The notes beneath the pieces were generated by a model. That model was not told the origin of the DNA. It saw nothing but the letters and a program-made list of their open reading frames with translations, and did not search any database. Positions 40,602-49,727 of a stretch of DNA of 64,000 bases are shown piece by piece (position 1 is the first letter of the stretch; each line of letters opens with the position of its first letter). Both the position numbers and the translations under genes were made by a program. Source of the DNA: Pseudomonadota bacterium. GTDB taxonomy: Bacteria > Pseudomonadota > Gammaproteobacteria > Steroidobacterales > Woeseiaceae. The stretch spans positions 124,001-188,000 of the forward strand of contig JADFNV010000001.1 in NCBI GenBank assembly GCA_022563195.1, given 5' to 3'.

Positions 40602-41552
40602 CTACGAACTCATGGATCCGACAAGCTCTGCAACGGACGCCATATCGTGGCGTTCCAGATAAGCGGTAATGCCGGCATTGATTTCGGGGCACACCAGCGG
40701 TTCGTAAAAAAGCGCGGTGCCGATGCCGACCGTTGCGGCCCCTGCAATCATGAATTCGATAGCATCATCGGGCGTCGTGATGCCGCCTTGCCCTATGATC
40801 GGAATATTGTGTGGTTTAGAGACTTCATAAACCTGTAGGGTTTTGAGCAATGCAATCGGTTTGATTGCCGGCCCGGACAGGCCGCCCCGCAGATTGCCAA
40901 GCACCGGCGTTCGTTGCTCGATATCGATCGCCATAGCGGTCACCGTATTAATTACCGCGAACGCGTCGGACCCGGCCTCGATGCACAGGCGAGCATTCTC
41001 GCGTATGTCCGTCTGATTGGGCGACAACTTGGTGATGATCGGTTTACTCGTTTGCGCGCGGCAAGCCGCGACAACTCGTGCGGACATTTCCGGGACGTTA
41101 CCAAAATGCACGCCCCCCTCTGAGATGTTTGGACAGGAAATATTGATTTCGATAGCGTCGATTGGCGAATCATCGAAGCGCCTGGTAATGGCTGCGTAAT
41201 CATCAATCGTAGACCCGCAAATATTGGCAATAAAGCGGGTTTCATTGAAGTCGAGCCCGGGGAGTATTTCGTCAATAACTTTATCAACGCCAGGATTTTG
41301 CAAGCCGATCGCATTGAGCATGCCCAAGGGCGTTTCGCACATACGACGCGGACGATGGCCGAGCCGGGGCTCCAGGGTCGTGCCCTTGAGTACGACGGCT
41401 CCGACGTCGCTGTTTGAGAAACCCTCGATGCGAGTGTATTCCTCGCCAAAACCGACGCAGCCTGACAACAACACGATGGGTGATGCGAGCGAAAGGCCGC
41501 AGAAGTCTACGTGCAGCGGATTTGTTTTTGAACCAGACATCGGATAAGCCAT
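40602..41552 (-). CDS. pyrD: Dihydroorotate dehydrogenase, class 1B type
   Basis: FMN enzyme of pyrimidine synthesis, 316 residues. It has PIVLLSGCVGFGEEY, the flexible-loop catalytic cysteine in INISCPNISEGGVHFG, and the FMN phosphate site IIGQGGITTPDDAIEFMIAGA. A cysteine base and the SCPN-EGG pattern place it in class 1, closest to NAD-linked 1B, not the class 2 quinone enzyme normal in gammaproteobacteria. No pyrK electron-transfer partner is in the window. Two in-frame ATG codons four residues apart; the first is used. Confidence 0.85.
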   Translation of the reverse strand: MAYPMSGSKTNPLHVDFCGLSLASPIVLLSGCVGFGEEYTRIEGFSNSDVGAVVLKGTTLEPRLGHRPRRMCETPLGMLNAIGLQNPGVDKVIDEILPGLDFNETRFIANICGSTIDDYAAITRRFDDSPIDAIEINISCPNISEGGVHFGNVPEMSARVVAACRAQTSKPIITKLSPNQTDIRENARLCIEAGSDAFAVINTVTAMAIDIEQRTPVLGNLRGGLSGPAIKPIALLKTLQVYEVSKPHNIPIIGQGGITTPDDAIEFMIAGAATVGIGTALFYEPLVCPEINAGITAYLERHDMASVAELVGSMSS

Positions 41553-41584
41553 TTTACGTTAATTAAGATGAGTAAACTGTCCCC

Positions 41585-42049
41585 ATGTTCAGCCTGATTC
41601 TCTATGAGCCGGAAATTCCGCCCAATACCGGCAATGTCATACGTCTGTGTGCGAATACTGGCGTTGCGCTGCACCTGATCGAACCGCTCGGCTTTGAACT
41701 CGATGAACCGCGGCTCAAACGTGCCGGGCTCGACTATCGAGAATTCGCCAGCGTCGCGACTTACGCGTCGCTGCAACTATGCCTGGACGACCTTGGCGAA
41801 CCACGAGTTTTCGCTTTGAGCACGCGCGGCAAGGTTCGACACGATGAACCGCGCTACCGGAAAAACGACGCGTTTCTCCTGGGTCCGGAGACGCGCGGGC
41901 TACCAGTCGAAGTGCTTGAATCGCTACCACCCATGCAGCGACTCAGGCTGCCGATGCGTGATGGCAGTCGCAGCCTGAACCTGTCGAACACTGCGGCCGT
42001 TATTATCTACGAAGCGTGGCGCCAGCTCGGCTTCGAAAACGGCGCCTGA
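41585..42049 (+). CDS. trmL: tRNA (cytidine/uridine-2'-O-)-methyltransferase TrmL
   Basis: SPOUT methyltransferase of 154 residues that 2'-O-methylates position 34 of leucine tRNAs. It has the TrmL N-terminus LILYEPEIPPNTGNVIRLCANTG, and the knotted cofactor site LLGPETRGLP and SRSLNLSNTAAVIIYEAWRQ. Full length for the family. Its stop is directly adjacent to the stop of the convergent FAD oxidase gene. Confidence 0.96.
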   Translation: MFSLILYEPEIPPNTGNVIRLCANTGVALHLIEPLGFELDEPRLKRAGLDYREFASVATYASLQLCLDDLGEPRVFALSTRGKVRHDEPRYRKNDAFLLGPETRGLPVEVLESLPPMQRLRLPMRDGSRSLNLSNTAAVIIYEAWRQLGFENGA

Positions 42050-43534
42050 CTATGCCGGTTCGATATTGCTGTTGAGCCGGAACAGGTTGCCTGCGTCGTA
42101 CCGGGCCTTGATTTCACGCAGTCGTGCGTATGCCGGACCATAGTTGCCGGCGGTCTCGAAGCCGTCGGTATCGATGTTGGTGTAATAACCACCCGTAAAC
42201 GGCTCGAGCTTGCTGTATACCTCGCGCGTTGCTGCGATAACCTCTGCGTCTTGCTCCGGGTCCATCCAGCCACTGACAATGACAAACATTATTTCGGCGT
42301 TACGATGCGGGAACGCAGTATCCGTTTCGCCGACACGTTGAACCGCGGCGCCGGCGACGTGATTGGTGATAAATACGCGCGGGTCCGGGATGTAAGCGTC
42401 GATCATCGCGTCGACCAGCTCCTGAGTGACTTCTTTGACCATGGCGCTCTTGGCGTAAGAACGAACGCCGTGAGCAAATCCGACATCATCCTGAGTTTGC
42501 GTAACCATGTAGTCCTGCACCTTGACGCCATCGTCCATCGGTGTGCCAATCTTGCGCAGCGGCTCGAGCTCTTTCTCGCCCGCTGCCGGGTCGCCGTTGT
42601 AAACGACGGTCATCACCACAATGCCGGTACCGTCAGGCATGGTCATCAACGTCGGTCCGGCGTACATCTCATCGGACAGGCCCGCGGACCACTCGCCGTA
42701 GAATTCGAGCACGTCTCGTGCCTGCTCAACCGGCCAGACGATGTTGCCGGACAGAACCTGGCGTTCGAATGGATGCAGCTGGTACTCGAACTCGGTGACA
42801 ACACCGAAATTTCCGCCACCGCCGCGAATGGCCCAGAACAAATCAGCATCCTGTTCGCTGCTTACGCGGCGTACCTGACCATCGGCGGTTATGATTTCGG
42901 CGGACTTGAGGTTGTCGATTGCCAGTCCGTACTTGCGGTTCAGACGACCGAATCCGCCGCCGAGCGTGAAGCCGCCAACGCCGGTGTGTGAAACGACACC
43001 GGCCGTGGTCACGAGACCGTGTTGCAGAGAGGCTGTGTCGAGGGCATTAAGAAGCGCACCACCCTGGGCGTGAGCACGCTGCGTCTCGGGATTGACGCTA
43101 ACGGAATTCATCTGCGAGAGGTCAATCATCAGGCCGTCATCGCAGATGGACTTGCCGGGCCAGCTGTGACCGCCGCCACGTACGGCAACGAGCAGCTCCC
43201 GCTCGCGCGCGAAAGTTACTGCTTGACTGACATCGTCGGCATTCAGGCAGCGGGCGATCAGTGCCGGCCGTCTGTCGTGCATGCCATTCCAAATCGTGCG
43301 AGCACCGTCATACAGGTCATGACCCGGTAGCAGCACCGGCCCCGTCATGCTCTCGCCGAGCTCCTTGATAGCGGCCCTCTCGAGTTCGATTTCGACGCCG
43401 CTCAGGGAAATGCCACGGATGCTGGTAACGGCATCCGTCGCAACGGTGGCCCGGCGTTCGCAACCCGGCAGGAATGGAATTGCAGCGGCTACGCTTGCCG
43501 CAATTGTCGTACGGCAAAATTGACGTCTGTCCAT
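42050..43534 (-). CDS. FAD-linked oxidase, BBE type, exported
   Basis: A 494-residue flavoprotein with a PCMH-type FAD domain and a berberine-bridge (BBE) C-terminus. RGGGHSWPG carries the histidine usually bonded to FAD; the cysteine of the second covalent link is not in the usual place. GGGFGRLNRKYGLAIDNL and WAIRGGGGNFGVVTEFEY complete the FAD site, and NYGPAYARLREIKARYDAGNLFR is the BBE motif. The N-terminus DRRQFCRT followed by a hydrophobic run and LPGC looks like a Tat signal with a lipobox. Likely oxidises a sugar or alcohol; the substrate is unknown. Confidence 0.88.
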   Translation of the reverse strand: MDRRQFCRTTIAASVAAAIPFLPGCERRATVATDAVTSIRGISLSGVEIELERAAIKELGESMTGPVLLPGHDLYDGARTIWNGMHDRRPALIARCLNADDVSQAVTFARERELLVAVRGGGHSWPGKSICDDGLMIDLSQMNSVSVNPETQRAHAQGGALLNALDTASLQHGLVTTAGVVSHTGVGGFTLGGGFGRLNRKYGLAIDNLKSAEIITADGQVRRVSSEQDADLFWAIRGGGGNFGVVTEFEYQLHPFERQVLSGNIVWPVEQARDVLEFYGEWSAGLSDEMYAGPTLMTMPDGTGIVVMTVVYNGDPAAGEKELEPLRKIGTPMDDGVKVQDYMVTQTQDDVGFAHGVRSYAKSAMVKEVTQELVDAMIDAYIPDPRVFITNHVAGAAVQRVGETDTAFPHRNAEIMFVIVSGWMDPEQDAEVIAATREVYSKLEPFTGGYYTNIDTDGFETAGNYGPAYARLREIKARYDAGNLFRLNSNIEPA

Positions 43535-43655
43535 GAGATATCCCCTTAATTTTTTGGTTTTGTTGTGTATTCGTATGTATTTGATTTTATACCATGCGGC
43601 GGCAATTATCAGCGCGAAGAACTGTTGATCGCTGCGTTGCGAACATCACCACAAT

Positions 43656-44669
43656 TCAGTGCTCCGTTGTCAATTCACGGCTCATCAGCGCCCCTACGGC
43701 TTCAAGCGGTGGCGCACCTTCATACAAAATTCGATAGATCTGGTGACAAATTGGCATCTCGATGCCGAGCTCTTCTGCAACTTCGTTGACGGCTTCGGCC
43801 GCCATGATGCCTTCGACAAGCTGTTGAATCTCCTGCTGCGCGTCAGCGACGGTTGTGCCGCCTGCGAGCGCGAGACCCATGCGCCGATTCCGTGATAAGT
43901 CGTCAGTACAGGTCAGGACAAGGTCGCCCATCCCCGCGAGACCCATGAAGGTCTCTTGCTTCGCACCCAGCGCCACGCCGAGACGCGTCATTTCGACGAG
44001 TCCACGGGTGATCAACGCAATGCGCGAATTTGCGCCGAAGCCGAGGCCGTCGGACATGCCGGCGCCGATGGCCAGCACATTCTTCACTGCACCCCCGACC
44101 TCGACACCGATAATGTCGTTCGACGTATATGCGCGAAAGCTTTTGCTCGACAGCGACCTTGCGAGATCTTGCGCAAATTCATTGTCGTTTGCGGCAATCG
44201 TCATTGCTGTCGGCAATTGCTCCCCGACTTCCTGCGCAAAGGTGGGTCCCGACAGGACCGCGACCGAGCGCGTCGCACCGAGTTCCTCGGCCGCTACCTG
44301 GTGCGGCAGCTTGCCAGAATGTAATTCGAAACCCTTGGTCGCCCAACAGACGCGCGAGTCGTCCGCGAGTAGCGGGCGAATAGCGATCAGCGTGTCGCGC
44401 AGACCATGACTCGGGACCGCAATGAGAACATCGCGAACACCCGACAAACATTCCGACAGGTCGGACTGTGCGGTCAGCGTTTCCGGAAAAGCCACGCCGG
44501 GCAAATAACGAGCGTTGACTCGATCACGCGCGATCGACTCCAACTGATCGCGATCGCGGCCCCAAAGCCTGACCTCACATCCGCACCGGGCAAACTGCAG
44601 GGCTAGCGCCGTTCCCCAGGAGCCCGCGCCGATGACCGCAATTTTCTGTGCGGAGGGTGTGCTTATCAG
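43656..44669 (-). CDS. gpsA: Glycerol-3-phosphate dehydrogenase (NAD(P)+); non-standard start
   Basis: Supplies sn-glycerol-3-phosphate for phospholipids. The N-terminal IAVIGAGSWGTALALQFARC is the dinucleotide site; later motifs are ATKGFE, VLSGPTFAQEV, GGAVKNVLAIGAG and GLGFGANSRIALITRGL. The first ATG, GTG or TTG in frame is a TTG at 44543, which would remove the whole nucleotide site, so it cannot be the true start. In-frame CTG (44669) and ATA (44666) overlap or follow the secB stop, with GGAG five or eight bases upstream; CTG is used here. About 337 residues. Confidence 0.92.
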   Translation of the reverse strand: MISTPSAQKIAVIGAGSWGTALALQFARCGCEVRLWGRDRDQLESIARDRVNARYLPGVAFPETLTAQSDLSECLSGVRDVLIAVPSHGLRDTLIAIRPLLADDSRVCWATKGFELHSGKLPHQVAAEELGATRSVAVLSGPTFAQEVGEQLPTAMTIAANDNEFAQDLARSLSSKSFRAYTSNDIIGVEVGGAVKNVLAIGAGMSDGLGFGANSRIALITRGLVEMTRLGVALGAKQETFMGLAGMGDLVLTCTDDLSRNRRMGLALAGGTTVADAQQEIQQLVEGIMAAEAVNEVAEELGIEMPICHQIYRILYEGAPPLEAVGALMSRELTTEH

Positions 44670-45196
44670 TGTTTCTCCGCCAGGGAGGCCTCAATCTGCT
44701 GCGCTTTGGATTGCATATACAGTGCGTCAAAGTTTATAGGCTGCAACATAAACTCGGGAAAACCACCCTTTTGAATGGTGGCAGCTATTGACTCGCGGGC
44801 ATACGGAAAAAGAATATTCGGACAGAAGCTACCGATGATTGCGCCTTGTTCGTCCTCTGTATAGCCCGCTATTTCGAACAGGCCCGCCTGATGCAATTCG
44901 ACGAGGAAAATAGTGTCGTCACCGTCTTTGGCGTCAACCGTAATAGTCAGTACCACTTCGTGCAGGTTGTCGTCGACCTGGCTGTGGTTGCTGCGCAAAT
45001 TAAGATTGGTTTTCGGAGACCACTCACCAGTGTTGAAAATTGCGGGAGCCTTGGGAGATTCGAATGAGAAATCTTTTACATAGATTTTCACAATAGAAAT
45101 GCGTTTTGCGTTTTCGTCTTGAGTTTTACCTTGTTTTTCGGCTTGCGTATCGTCTTTTTTCTCATCCTGTTTCTTGCTTTTTTTCTGGTCTGCCAT
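44666..45196 (-). CDS. secB: Protein-export chaperone SecB
   Basis: Tetrameric chaperone that keeps precursors unfolded and hands them to SecA. The conserved core runs from ISIVKIYVKDFSFESP through EVVLTITV and SFCPNILFPYARESIA to GFPEFMLQPINFDALY. At 176 residues it is longer than E. coli SecB (155) because of a lysine-, glutamate- and glutamine-rich N-terminal extension of about 30 residues. It precedes gpsA and follows yibN; grxC, normally between yibN and secB, is absent. Confidence 0.97.
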   Translation of the reverse strand: MADQKKSKKQDEKKDDTQAEKQGKTQDENAKRISIVKIYVKDFSFESPKAPAIFNTGEWSPKTNLNLRSNHSQVDDNLHEVVLTITVDAKDGDDTIFLVELHQAGLFEIAGYTEDEQGAIIGSFCPNILFPYARESIAATIQKGGFPEFMLQPINFDALYMQSKAQQIEASLAEKH

Positions 45197-45277
45197 GTTA
45201 AATTCCCGGGTTTAAAAAAATACTCGACCGAACAGGTGTCGGCGAGGTCATATGAAAATCTTTAACAACTAAGATCG

Positions 45278-45727
45278 CTATTTTTTGCTTTTGCTCTTCG
45301 TCTTTTTGGCGCTGACGACAGGCAGGCCCGCCTCAGTCCAGGCACTCATTCCGCCCTTCAGCCCGTATACGCTTTCAAAACCGGATTTCCGCAGCGAGTC
45401 GACGGCCTTCGTCGAGCTTACCCCAGCGTCGCACACGGCAACGATAGATCGGTTTCTGAATTTAGCTATTTTATCTTTTTTCGCATCGAATTCGTCGAAT
45501 GGAATATTTCGCGCGTTGACGATATGGCCGCGTGCGTAAGATTCGACATTGCGCAGGTCGATTACGATGCCGTCGTTGTTAATAAGCCGCACTGCGTCGA
45601 CAGGGTCAACGGTAACCAGGCCGCTAGCCTTGCGTCGCAGCTCCGTAAAGACCACGACAAAAAAACTGATGATGAGAAACAGGACCAGCAAAGTGTGATT
45701 GCCGGTGAATTCGAGAATATTGTCCAT
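45278..45727 (-). CDS. yibN: Membrane-anchored rhodanese-like protein YibN
   Basis: A 149-residue protein with one N-terminal membrane helix (about residues 10-30) and a rhodanese domain: VIDLRNVESYARGHI, then the active-site loop CDAGVSST with its cysteine, and LKGGMSAWTEAGLPV. The lysine-rich tail is presumably cytoplasmic. The start at MDNILEF matches E. coli YibN; a longer reading adds 102 residues antisense to envC. Same yibN-secB-gpsA order as in E. coli but without grxC. Confidence 0.88.
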   Translation of the reverse strand: MDNILEFTGNHTLLVLFLIISFFVVVFTELRRKASGLVTVDPVDAVRLINNDGIVIDLRNVESYARGHIVNARNIPFDEFDAKKDKIAKFRNRSIVAVCDAGVSSTKAVDSLRKSGFESVYGLKGGMSAWTEAGLPVVSAKKTKSKSKK

Positions 45728-45800
45728 GAAGTGTATTCGGGGGCGCGAGGGTTGAGGCCCGGCTTGTGGCAAAGAGCGCATTATACCAAACTGCCCAACC

Positions 45801-46961
45801 ATGAATGGGTGGAAGACGGTCTTATTCCTGATCCTGGCGGTGGCCGTTGCCGCGGCGGCACAAGACAGCGAAGGTGAACTCGCCAAGATTAAGGAGCAGG
45901 AGCTCGAAGAGGTCCGGGCGCGGATCAGCGAACTCACGAAAAGAATGGGCACGAGCGCTGCCAGCCGCGATCGTCTGATAATCGAGCTGCAGGCGGCAGA
46001 GGTCGTGATTTCCGAGAAGCGAATTCGGCTCAAGGAGCTCGAACGTCAGCGCAACTATAGTGCAAAACGCAAAGCGGAGCTCAGCGCGGAGCACAAGGCG
46101 CGCGAAACGGAGCTGCGTGAAGAATCCAGGCAACTCGCAGACCAGGTGCGTGCGGCCTACATGAGTGGCAGCCAGGAGAAAATCAAGTTGATGCTGAATC
46201 AGCGTGATCCGGCAACAATCGGGCGCTTGATGGCGTACTACGGCTACCTCAATGACTACCGGGCAGAAAATATCGATGCGGTAACAGAGCTCATCCGCGA
46301 GCTCGTGGCCCTGAGAAAGGAGGTTGCCGCCGAAGAGACGCGTATTGCGGATCTCGCACGGGCGCGATACACGGAACTAACAGAGCTGAACTCAGCCCAG
46401 GAGCGCCGGCAACAATTACTCGCGTCGCTCAAAGGCAAAATTGCTGACGAGGGCCGGGAAATCGAGCGACTGGCAGCGCAGGAAAAAGACCTGTCGCGGC
46501 TGATCGCCGAACTGACCAGCATCCTGTCGGATTACCCGATCACTTCTGAGGATCCATTTAGCCGGCACCGGGGCCGACTGACGTGGCCGGTCGCGGGTAC
46601 GCTGGTGCACGATTTTGGGCAGCCTCGAGTCAGCGATCGGCTGCGGTGGAATGGGGTTGTTCTCGCCGCGCCGCGGGGCCGCGAAATTCGATCGGTCTAT
46701 CACGGTCGAGTCGTGTTTTCCGATTGGCTTGCCGGGCTGGGTTTACTCGTCATTGTCGATCATGGTGAGGGCTATATGACGCTATACGGGTACAACGAGA
46801 CGATACTCAAGAGCACAGGTGATTGGGTCGCGCCCGGAGACGTAATAGCAACCGTGGGCGACAGTGGCGGTCAGGCGAGATCTGCGCTTTACTTCGAAAT
46901 TCGTCACGGAATACAAGCGGTCAACCCAAATGACTGGGTTACGCGCCGCCCCGGCAGCTGA
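45801..46961 (+). CDS. envC: Murein hydrolase activator EnvC
   Basis: Periplasmic activator of the amidases AmiA and AmiB during cell division. 386 residues: signal peptide ending AAAAQ, a long coiled coil (about residues 25-245), and a C-terminal LytM domain from LTWPVAGTLVHDFG. The LytM metal residues are degenerate (RWNGV in place of the H-x-G-x-D pattern and LYGYN in place of HxH), as expected for an activator without its own hydrolase activity. Followed by ctpA and yibQ, as in many gammaproteobacteria; gpmI is missing upstream. Confidence 0.93.
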   Translation: MNGWKTVLFLILAVAVAAAAQDSEGELAKIKEQELEEVRARISELTKRMGTSAASRDRLIIELQAAEVVISEKRIRLKELERQRNYSAKRKAELSAEHKARETELREESRQLADQVRAAYMSGSQEKIKLMLNQRDPATIGRLMAYYGYLNDYRAENIDAVTELIRELVALRKEVAAEETRIADLARARYTELTELNSAQERRQQLLASLKGKIADEGREIERLAAQEKDLSRLIAELTSILSDYPITSEDPFSRHRGRLTWPVAGTLVHDFGQPRVSDRLRWNGVVLAAPRGREIRSVYHGRVVFSDWLAGLGLLVIVDHGEGYMTLYGYNETILKSTGDWVAPGDVIATVGDSGGQARSALYFEIRHGIQAVNPNDWVTRRPGS

Positions 46962-47065
46962 GCACTAAATCGCGACTGTCGCGGATAGGATGGATCCGGA
47001 CGCTATGCTATCGTCGAGATTCCCGCGGTCCTGCAGCCCGCGGCCAGGGATGTTTGGAGATTCGT

Positions 47066-48286
47066 ATGTCGTTGAAAACCAGGGCAATTCTGGTTTTGGT
47101 CATCGGTACGGTGATGGGTCTGGGGCTGTCATTCGGCGGCGGCATGCTGGCCGACAGGCAGCAGCCGGACAAGGAAGAGCTGGCCTGGGAGCAATCGCGC
47201 CTGTTTGCCGAAGTCATGGAGAGAGTGAAGCGCGATTACGTCGAGACCATCGACGACAACGTGCTCCTGGAAAGCGCTATTCGAGGCATGGTCGCCGATC
47301 TCGATGCGCATTCTCAATTCCTCAACGCCGACGAATACAATGAAATTCGTATCAGCACGACGGGCAGTTACACGGGTGTCGGCATTGAGGTCAGCGATGT
47401 TGACGGAGAAATTCGAGTTATCACGCCGATCGTTGGCTCGCCCGCTGCAAGGTCCGGCATTCGCAGCGGTGACCAGATCATCGCGGTCGACGGAATTGCG
47501 GTCGACGCAAGCGATATGCAAAAAACGATTGGCCGTATGCGCGGACGACGTGGCGAGAAGATCAGCATTACGGTACTTCGCGATGATGAAGCGATTGTTC
47601 ACGAAATGCGTCGCGAGGTCATACGCATAGCCAGCGTTCACTTCGAAATCCTTGAGCCATCCTTCGGCTATGTGCGCGTCAGTCAGTTTAGCGAGACAAC
47701 GGCACGCGAGCTGAGCCGCGCAATTGACGAATTACAGGAAAGCAAGGGCGGTCTGCTGGATGGTCTTGTGCTTGATCTACGAAACAATCCGGGCGGCGTA
47801 CTGGATTCCGCGGTCGATGTGACAGATCTGTTCCTCGATTCGGGTGTCATAGTGTCGGCCGAAGGACGCAGCGCTGATTCGCGGTTCACGCGATTGGCAC
47901 ACCGTGGTGATGTGCTCGATGGCGCGGAGATCATCGTACTCGTCAACAAGGGTTCGGCATCGGCATCGGAAATTGTTGCGGGCGCGTTGCAGGATCATGG
48001 GCGAGCGACTGTCGTGGGCACATCGACGTTCGGCAAGGGTCTTGTGCAGACGGTGATGCCACTGTCCAAGGGCCGAGCGATCAAGCTGACGACTTCGCGG
48101 TACTTCACGCCATCCGGGGACTCAATTCATGAGACTGGCATCACGCCAGACGTGTTCGTCGAAGACACACCCGGTTACCCGGACCTCAGGCTTGCCGGCA
48201 ACGTCGATTCCGAACAGGACGCGCAATTACTCGAGGCGATTGAACGCCTTCTTCATCGTCGGGTGATGCACAGCAGCGCACAATGA
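47066..48286 (+). CDS. ctpA: S41 family carboxy-terminal processing protease
   Basis: Periplasmic serine protease, 406 residues. An N-terminal membrane anchor is followed by a PDZ domain (GSYTGVGIEVSDVDGEIRVI) and the S41 core: GLVLDLRNNPGGVLDSAVD, the catalytic serine in KGSASASEIVAGAL and the lysine in STFGKGLVQ. ATG at 47066 with GGAG seven bases upstream is the start. The gene between envC and yibQ is usual in this lineage. It overlaps yibQ by four bases. Confidence 0.93.
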   Translation: MSLKTRAILVLVIGTVMGLGLSFGGGMLADRQQPDKEELAWEQSRLFAEVMERVKRDYVETIDDNVLLESAIRGMVADLDAHSQFLNADEYNEIRISTTGSYTGVGIEVSDVDGEIRVITPIVGSPAARSGIRSGDQIIAVDGIAVDASDMQKTIGRMRGRRGEKISITVLRDDEAIVHEMRREVIRIASVHFEILEPSFGYVRVSQFSETTARELSRAIDELQESKGGLLDGLVLDLRNNPGGVLDSAVDVTDLFLDSGVIVSAEGRSADSRFTRLAHRGDVLDGAEIIVLVNKGSASASEIVAGALQDHGRATVVGTSTFGKGLVQTVMPLSKGRAIKLTTSRYFTPSGDSIHETGITPDVFVEDTPGYPDLRLAGNVDSEQDAQLLEAIERLLHRRVMHSSAQ

Positions 48287-49041
48287 TCCATTGTCGCTAC
48301 CTGGTGATCGCGGCGCTGCTTGCTCTGGTCCCGCCGGCGTCTGCTGAGTCGATACCCAGGATCGCAATCATTATCGATGACCTCGGTTACCAACTCGAAG
48401 CGGGCCGCCGCGCGATCGAACTGCCTGGCCCAGTTGCGTACGCAATCTTGCCGGGTACGCCGAGTGGCCGGGCGCTTGCCGAGACCGCGCATCGCAACGG
48501 CAAGGAGGTGTTGCTGCACTTGCCGCTCGAGGCCATCGCGTATCGCGGGCCGGCTGAGCCAGGCGGTATTACGCTGGACATGAGCCGGAGCGTATTCCAG
48601 GAAACGTTCGCCGCGGCGCTGATGTCGGTTCCTTTTGCAATCGGCGTGAGCAGTCACCGCGGCAGCTTGCTGACGCGCCACCCCGGTCATATGGAGTGGC
48701 TCATGGAGGAGATTCGTAGCCGCGAAGGCCTGTTCTTTGTCGACAGCTATACGACACATGAGAGCGTCGCGTTACAAATTGCTGCCGAGGCAGGTGTGGT
48801 CGCAACGAAACGCGATGTGTTTCTCGACAACGACCGCTCCGAAGAAGCGCTGGCATTTGAATTCGAACGACTGCAGACCCTGGCGCGAATACACGGTGTT
48901 GCGATGGGGATCGGGCATCCATACCCTGAGACCCTGGCGTTTCTCGAGCGCGAATTACAAGCGCTGGACGACGAAGAGATCGCGCTCGTATCAGTCAGCG
49001 AGTTGATGCGCATTGTGGCGGGCGGTATCGGCGCGCCGTAA
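48283..49041 (+). CDS. yibQ: Divergent polysaccharide deacetylase YibQ
   Basis: An exported 252-residue protein with a signal peptide ending ASAES and a divergent polysaccharide-deacetylase fold: IAIIIDDLGYQLEAGRRAIELP and the conserved EVLLHLPLEA and SSHRGSLLT. In E. coli the homologue lies next to envC. The IIDD aspartates and the histidines could bind metal; the true substrate is not known. It ends 16 bases before the methyltransferase gene. Confidence 0.85.
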   Translation: MIHCRYLVIAALLALVPPASAESIPRIAIIIDDLGYQLEAGRRAIELPGPVAYAILPGTPSGRALAETAHRNGKEVLLHLPLEAIAYRGPAEPGGITLDMSRSVFQETFAAALMSVPFAIGVSSHRGSLLTRHPGHMEWLMEEIRSREGLFFVDSYTTHESVALQIAAEAGVVATKRDVFLDNDRSEEALAFEFERLQTLARIHGVAMGIGHPYPETLAFLERELQALDDEEIALVSVSELMRIVAGGIGAP

Positions 49042-49057
49042 TACAGGTACAGAACCT

Positions 49058-49675
49058 ATGGGCTGGTACGACGATCATATTCTGCCGCATTGCATCACTC
49101 TCGCTTGCAACACCAGGCCGGTTCGCCTGCAACGCGAGAAGATCGTTCCGCAAGCCACGGGCGATGTTCTCGAGATCGGTTTTGGCGGCGGGCCGAATTT
49201 GCCATATTACGATCGACGCAACATAAGAAAAGTCTGGGGTCTCGAGCCCGCGGCGGCTATGCGCAAATTGGCTGAAGCGCCGATCGCAGCGTCGGGTATT
49301 GATGTCGAGCTAATAGGCCTGCCAGGCGAAGAAATCCCGCTGGACGCAGCTAGCATCGATACGGTTCTCGTTACCTACACGCTATGTACTATCGGCGATG
49401 TCGCAGCCACGCTGGCAGGAATGCGCAGAGTGCTGAGACCGGGCGGCAGGCTGTTGTTTTGTGAGCATGGGAGTGCTCCGGATCCGGGCGTTCGGCATTG
49501 GCAGGACAAGCTTAATTCCGGCTGGGGACGAATCACGGGCGGGTGCAACATGAATCGCGACATTCCGTATATTATTGAGACCGCCGGGTTTTCGATCATC
49601 GAAGATAATCGTATGTACATTCCCGGGCTCAGAATTTTGAGCTACAACTTCTGGGGCGCAGCGGTAATACGTTGA
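49058..49675 (+). CDS. Class I SAM-dependent methyltransferase
   Basis: A 205-residue methyltransferase. The SAM site is VLEIGFGGGPNLPYYD (motif I), followed by GLEPA, the motif IV region IDTVLVTYTLCTIGD and VLRPGGRLLFCEHG. Resembles the UbiE-like group often annotated as phospholipid or small-molecule methyltransferases. GWYDDHILPHCI at the N-terminus is characteristic of that subgroup. Substrate unknown. AGGT before the ATG supports the start. Confidence 0.85.
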   Translation: MGWYDDHILPHCITLACNTRPVRLQREKIVPQATGDVLEIGFGGGPNLPYYDRRNIRKVWGLEPAAAMRKLAEAPIAASGIDVELIGLPGEEIPLDAASIDTVLVTYTLCTIGDVAATLAGMRRVLRPGGRLLFCEHGSAPDPGVRHWQDKLNSGWGRITGGCNMNRDIPYIIETAGFSIIEDNRMYIPGLRILSYNFWGAAVIR

Positions 49676-49727
49676 ACCCGTGTCGAATATGAGGCTCTAA
49701 TGTAATAAGCGTCGAATAAAAATAATA

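Noticed and set aside
40551..40838. Small plus-strand gene covering the second inverted repeat
   Set aside because: The product is arginine-rich with no motif, and the frame runs into the antisense of pyrD.
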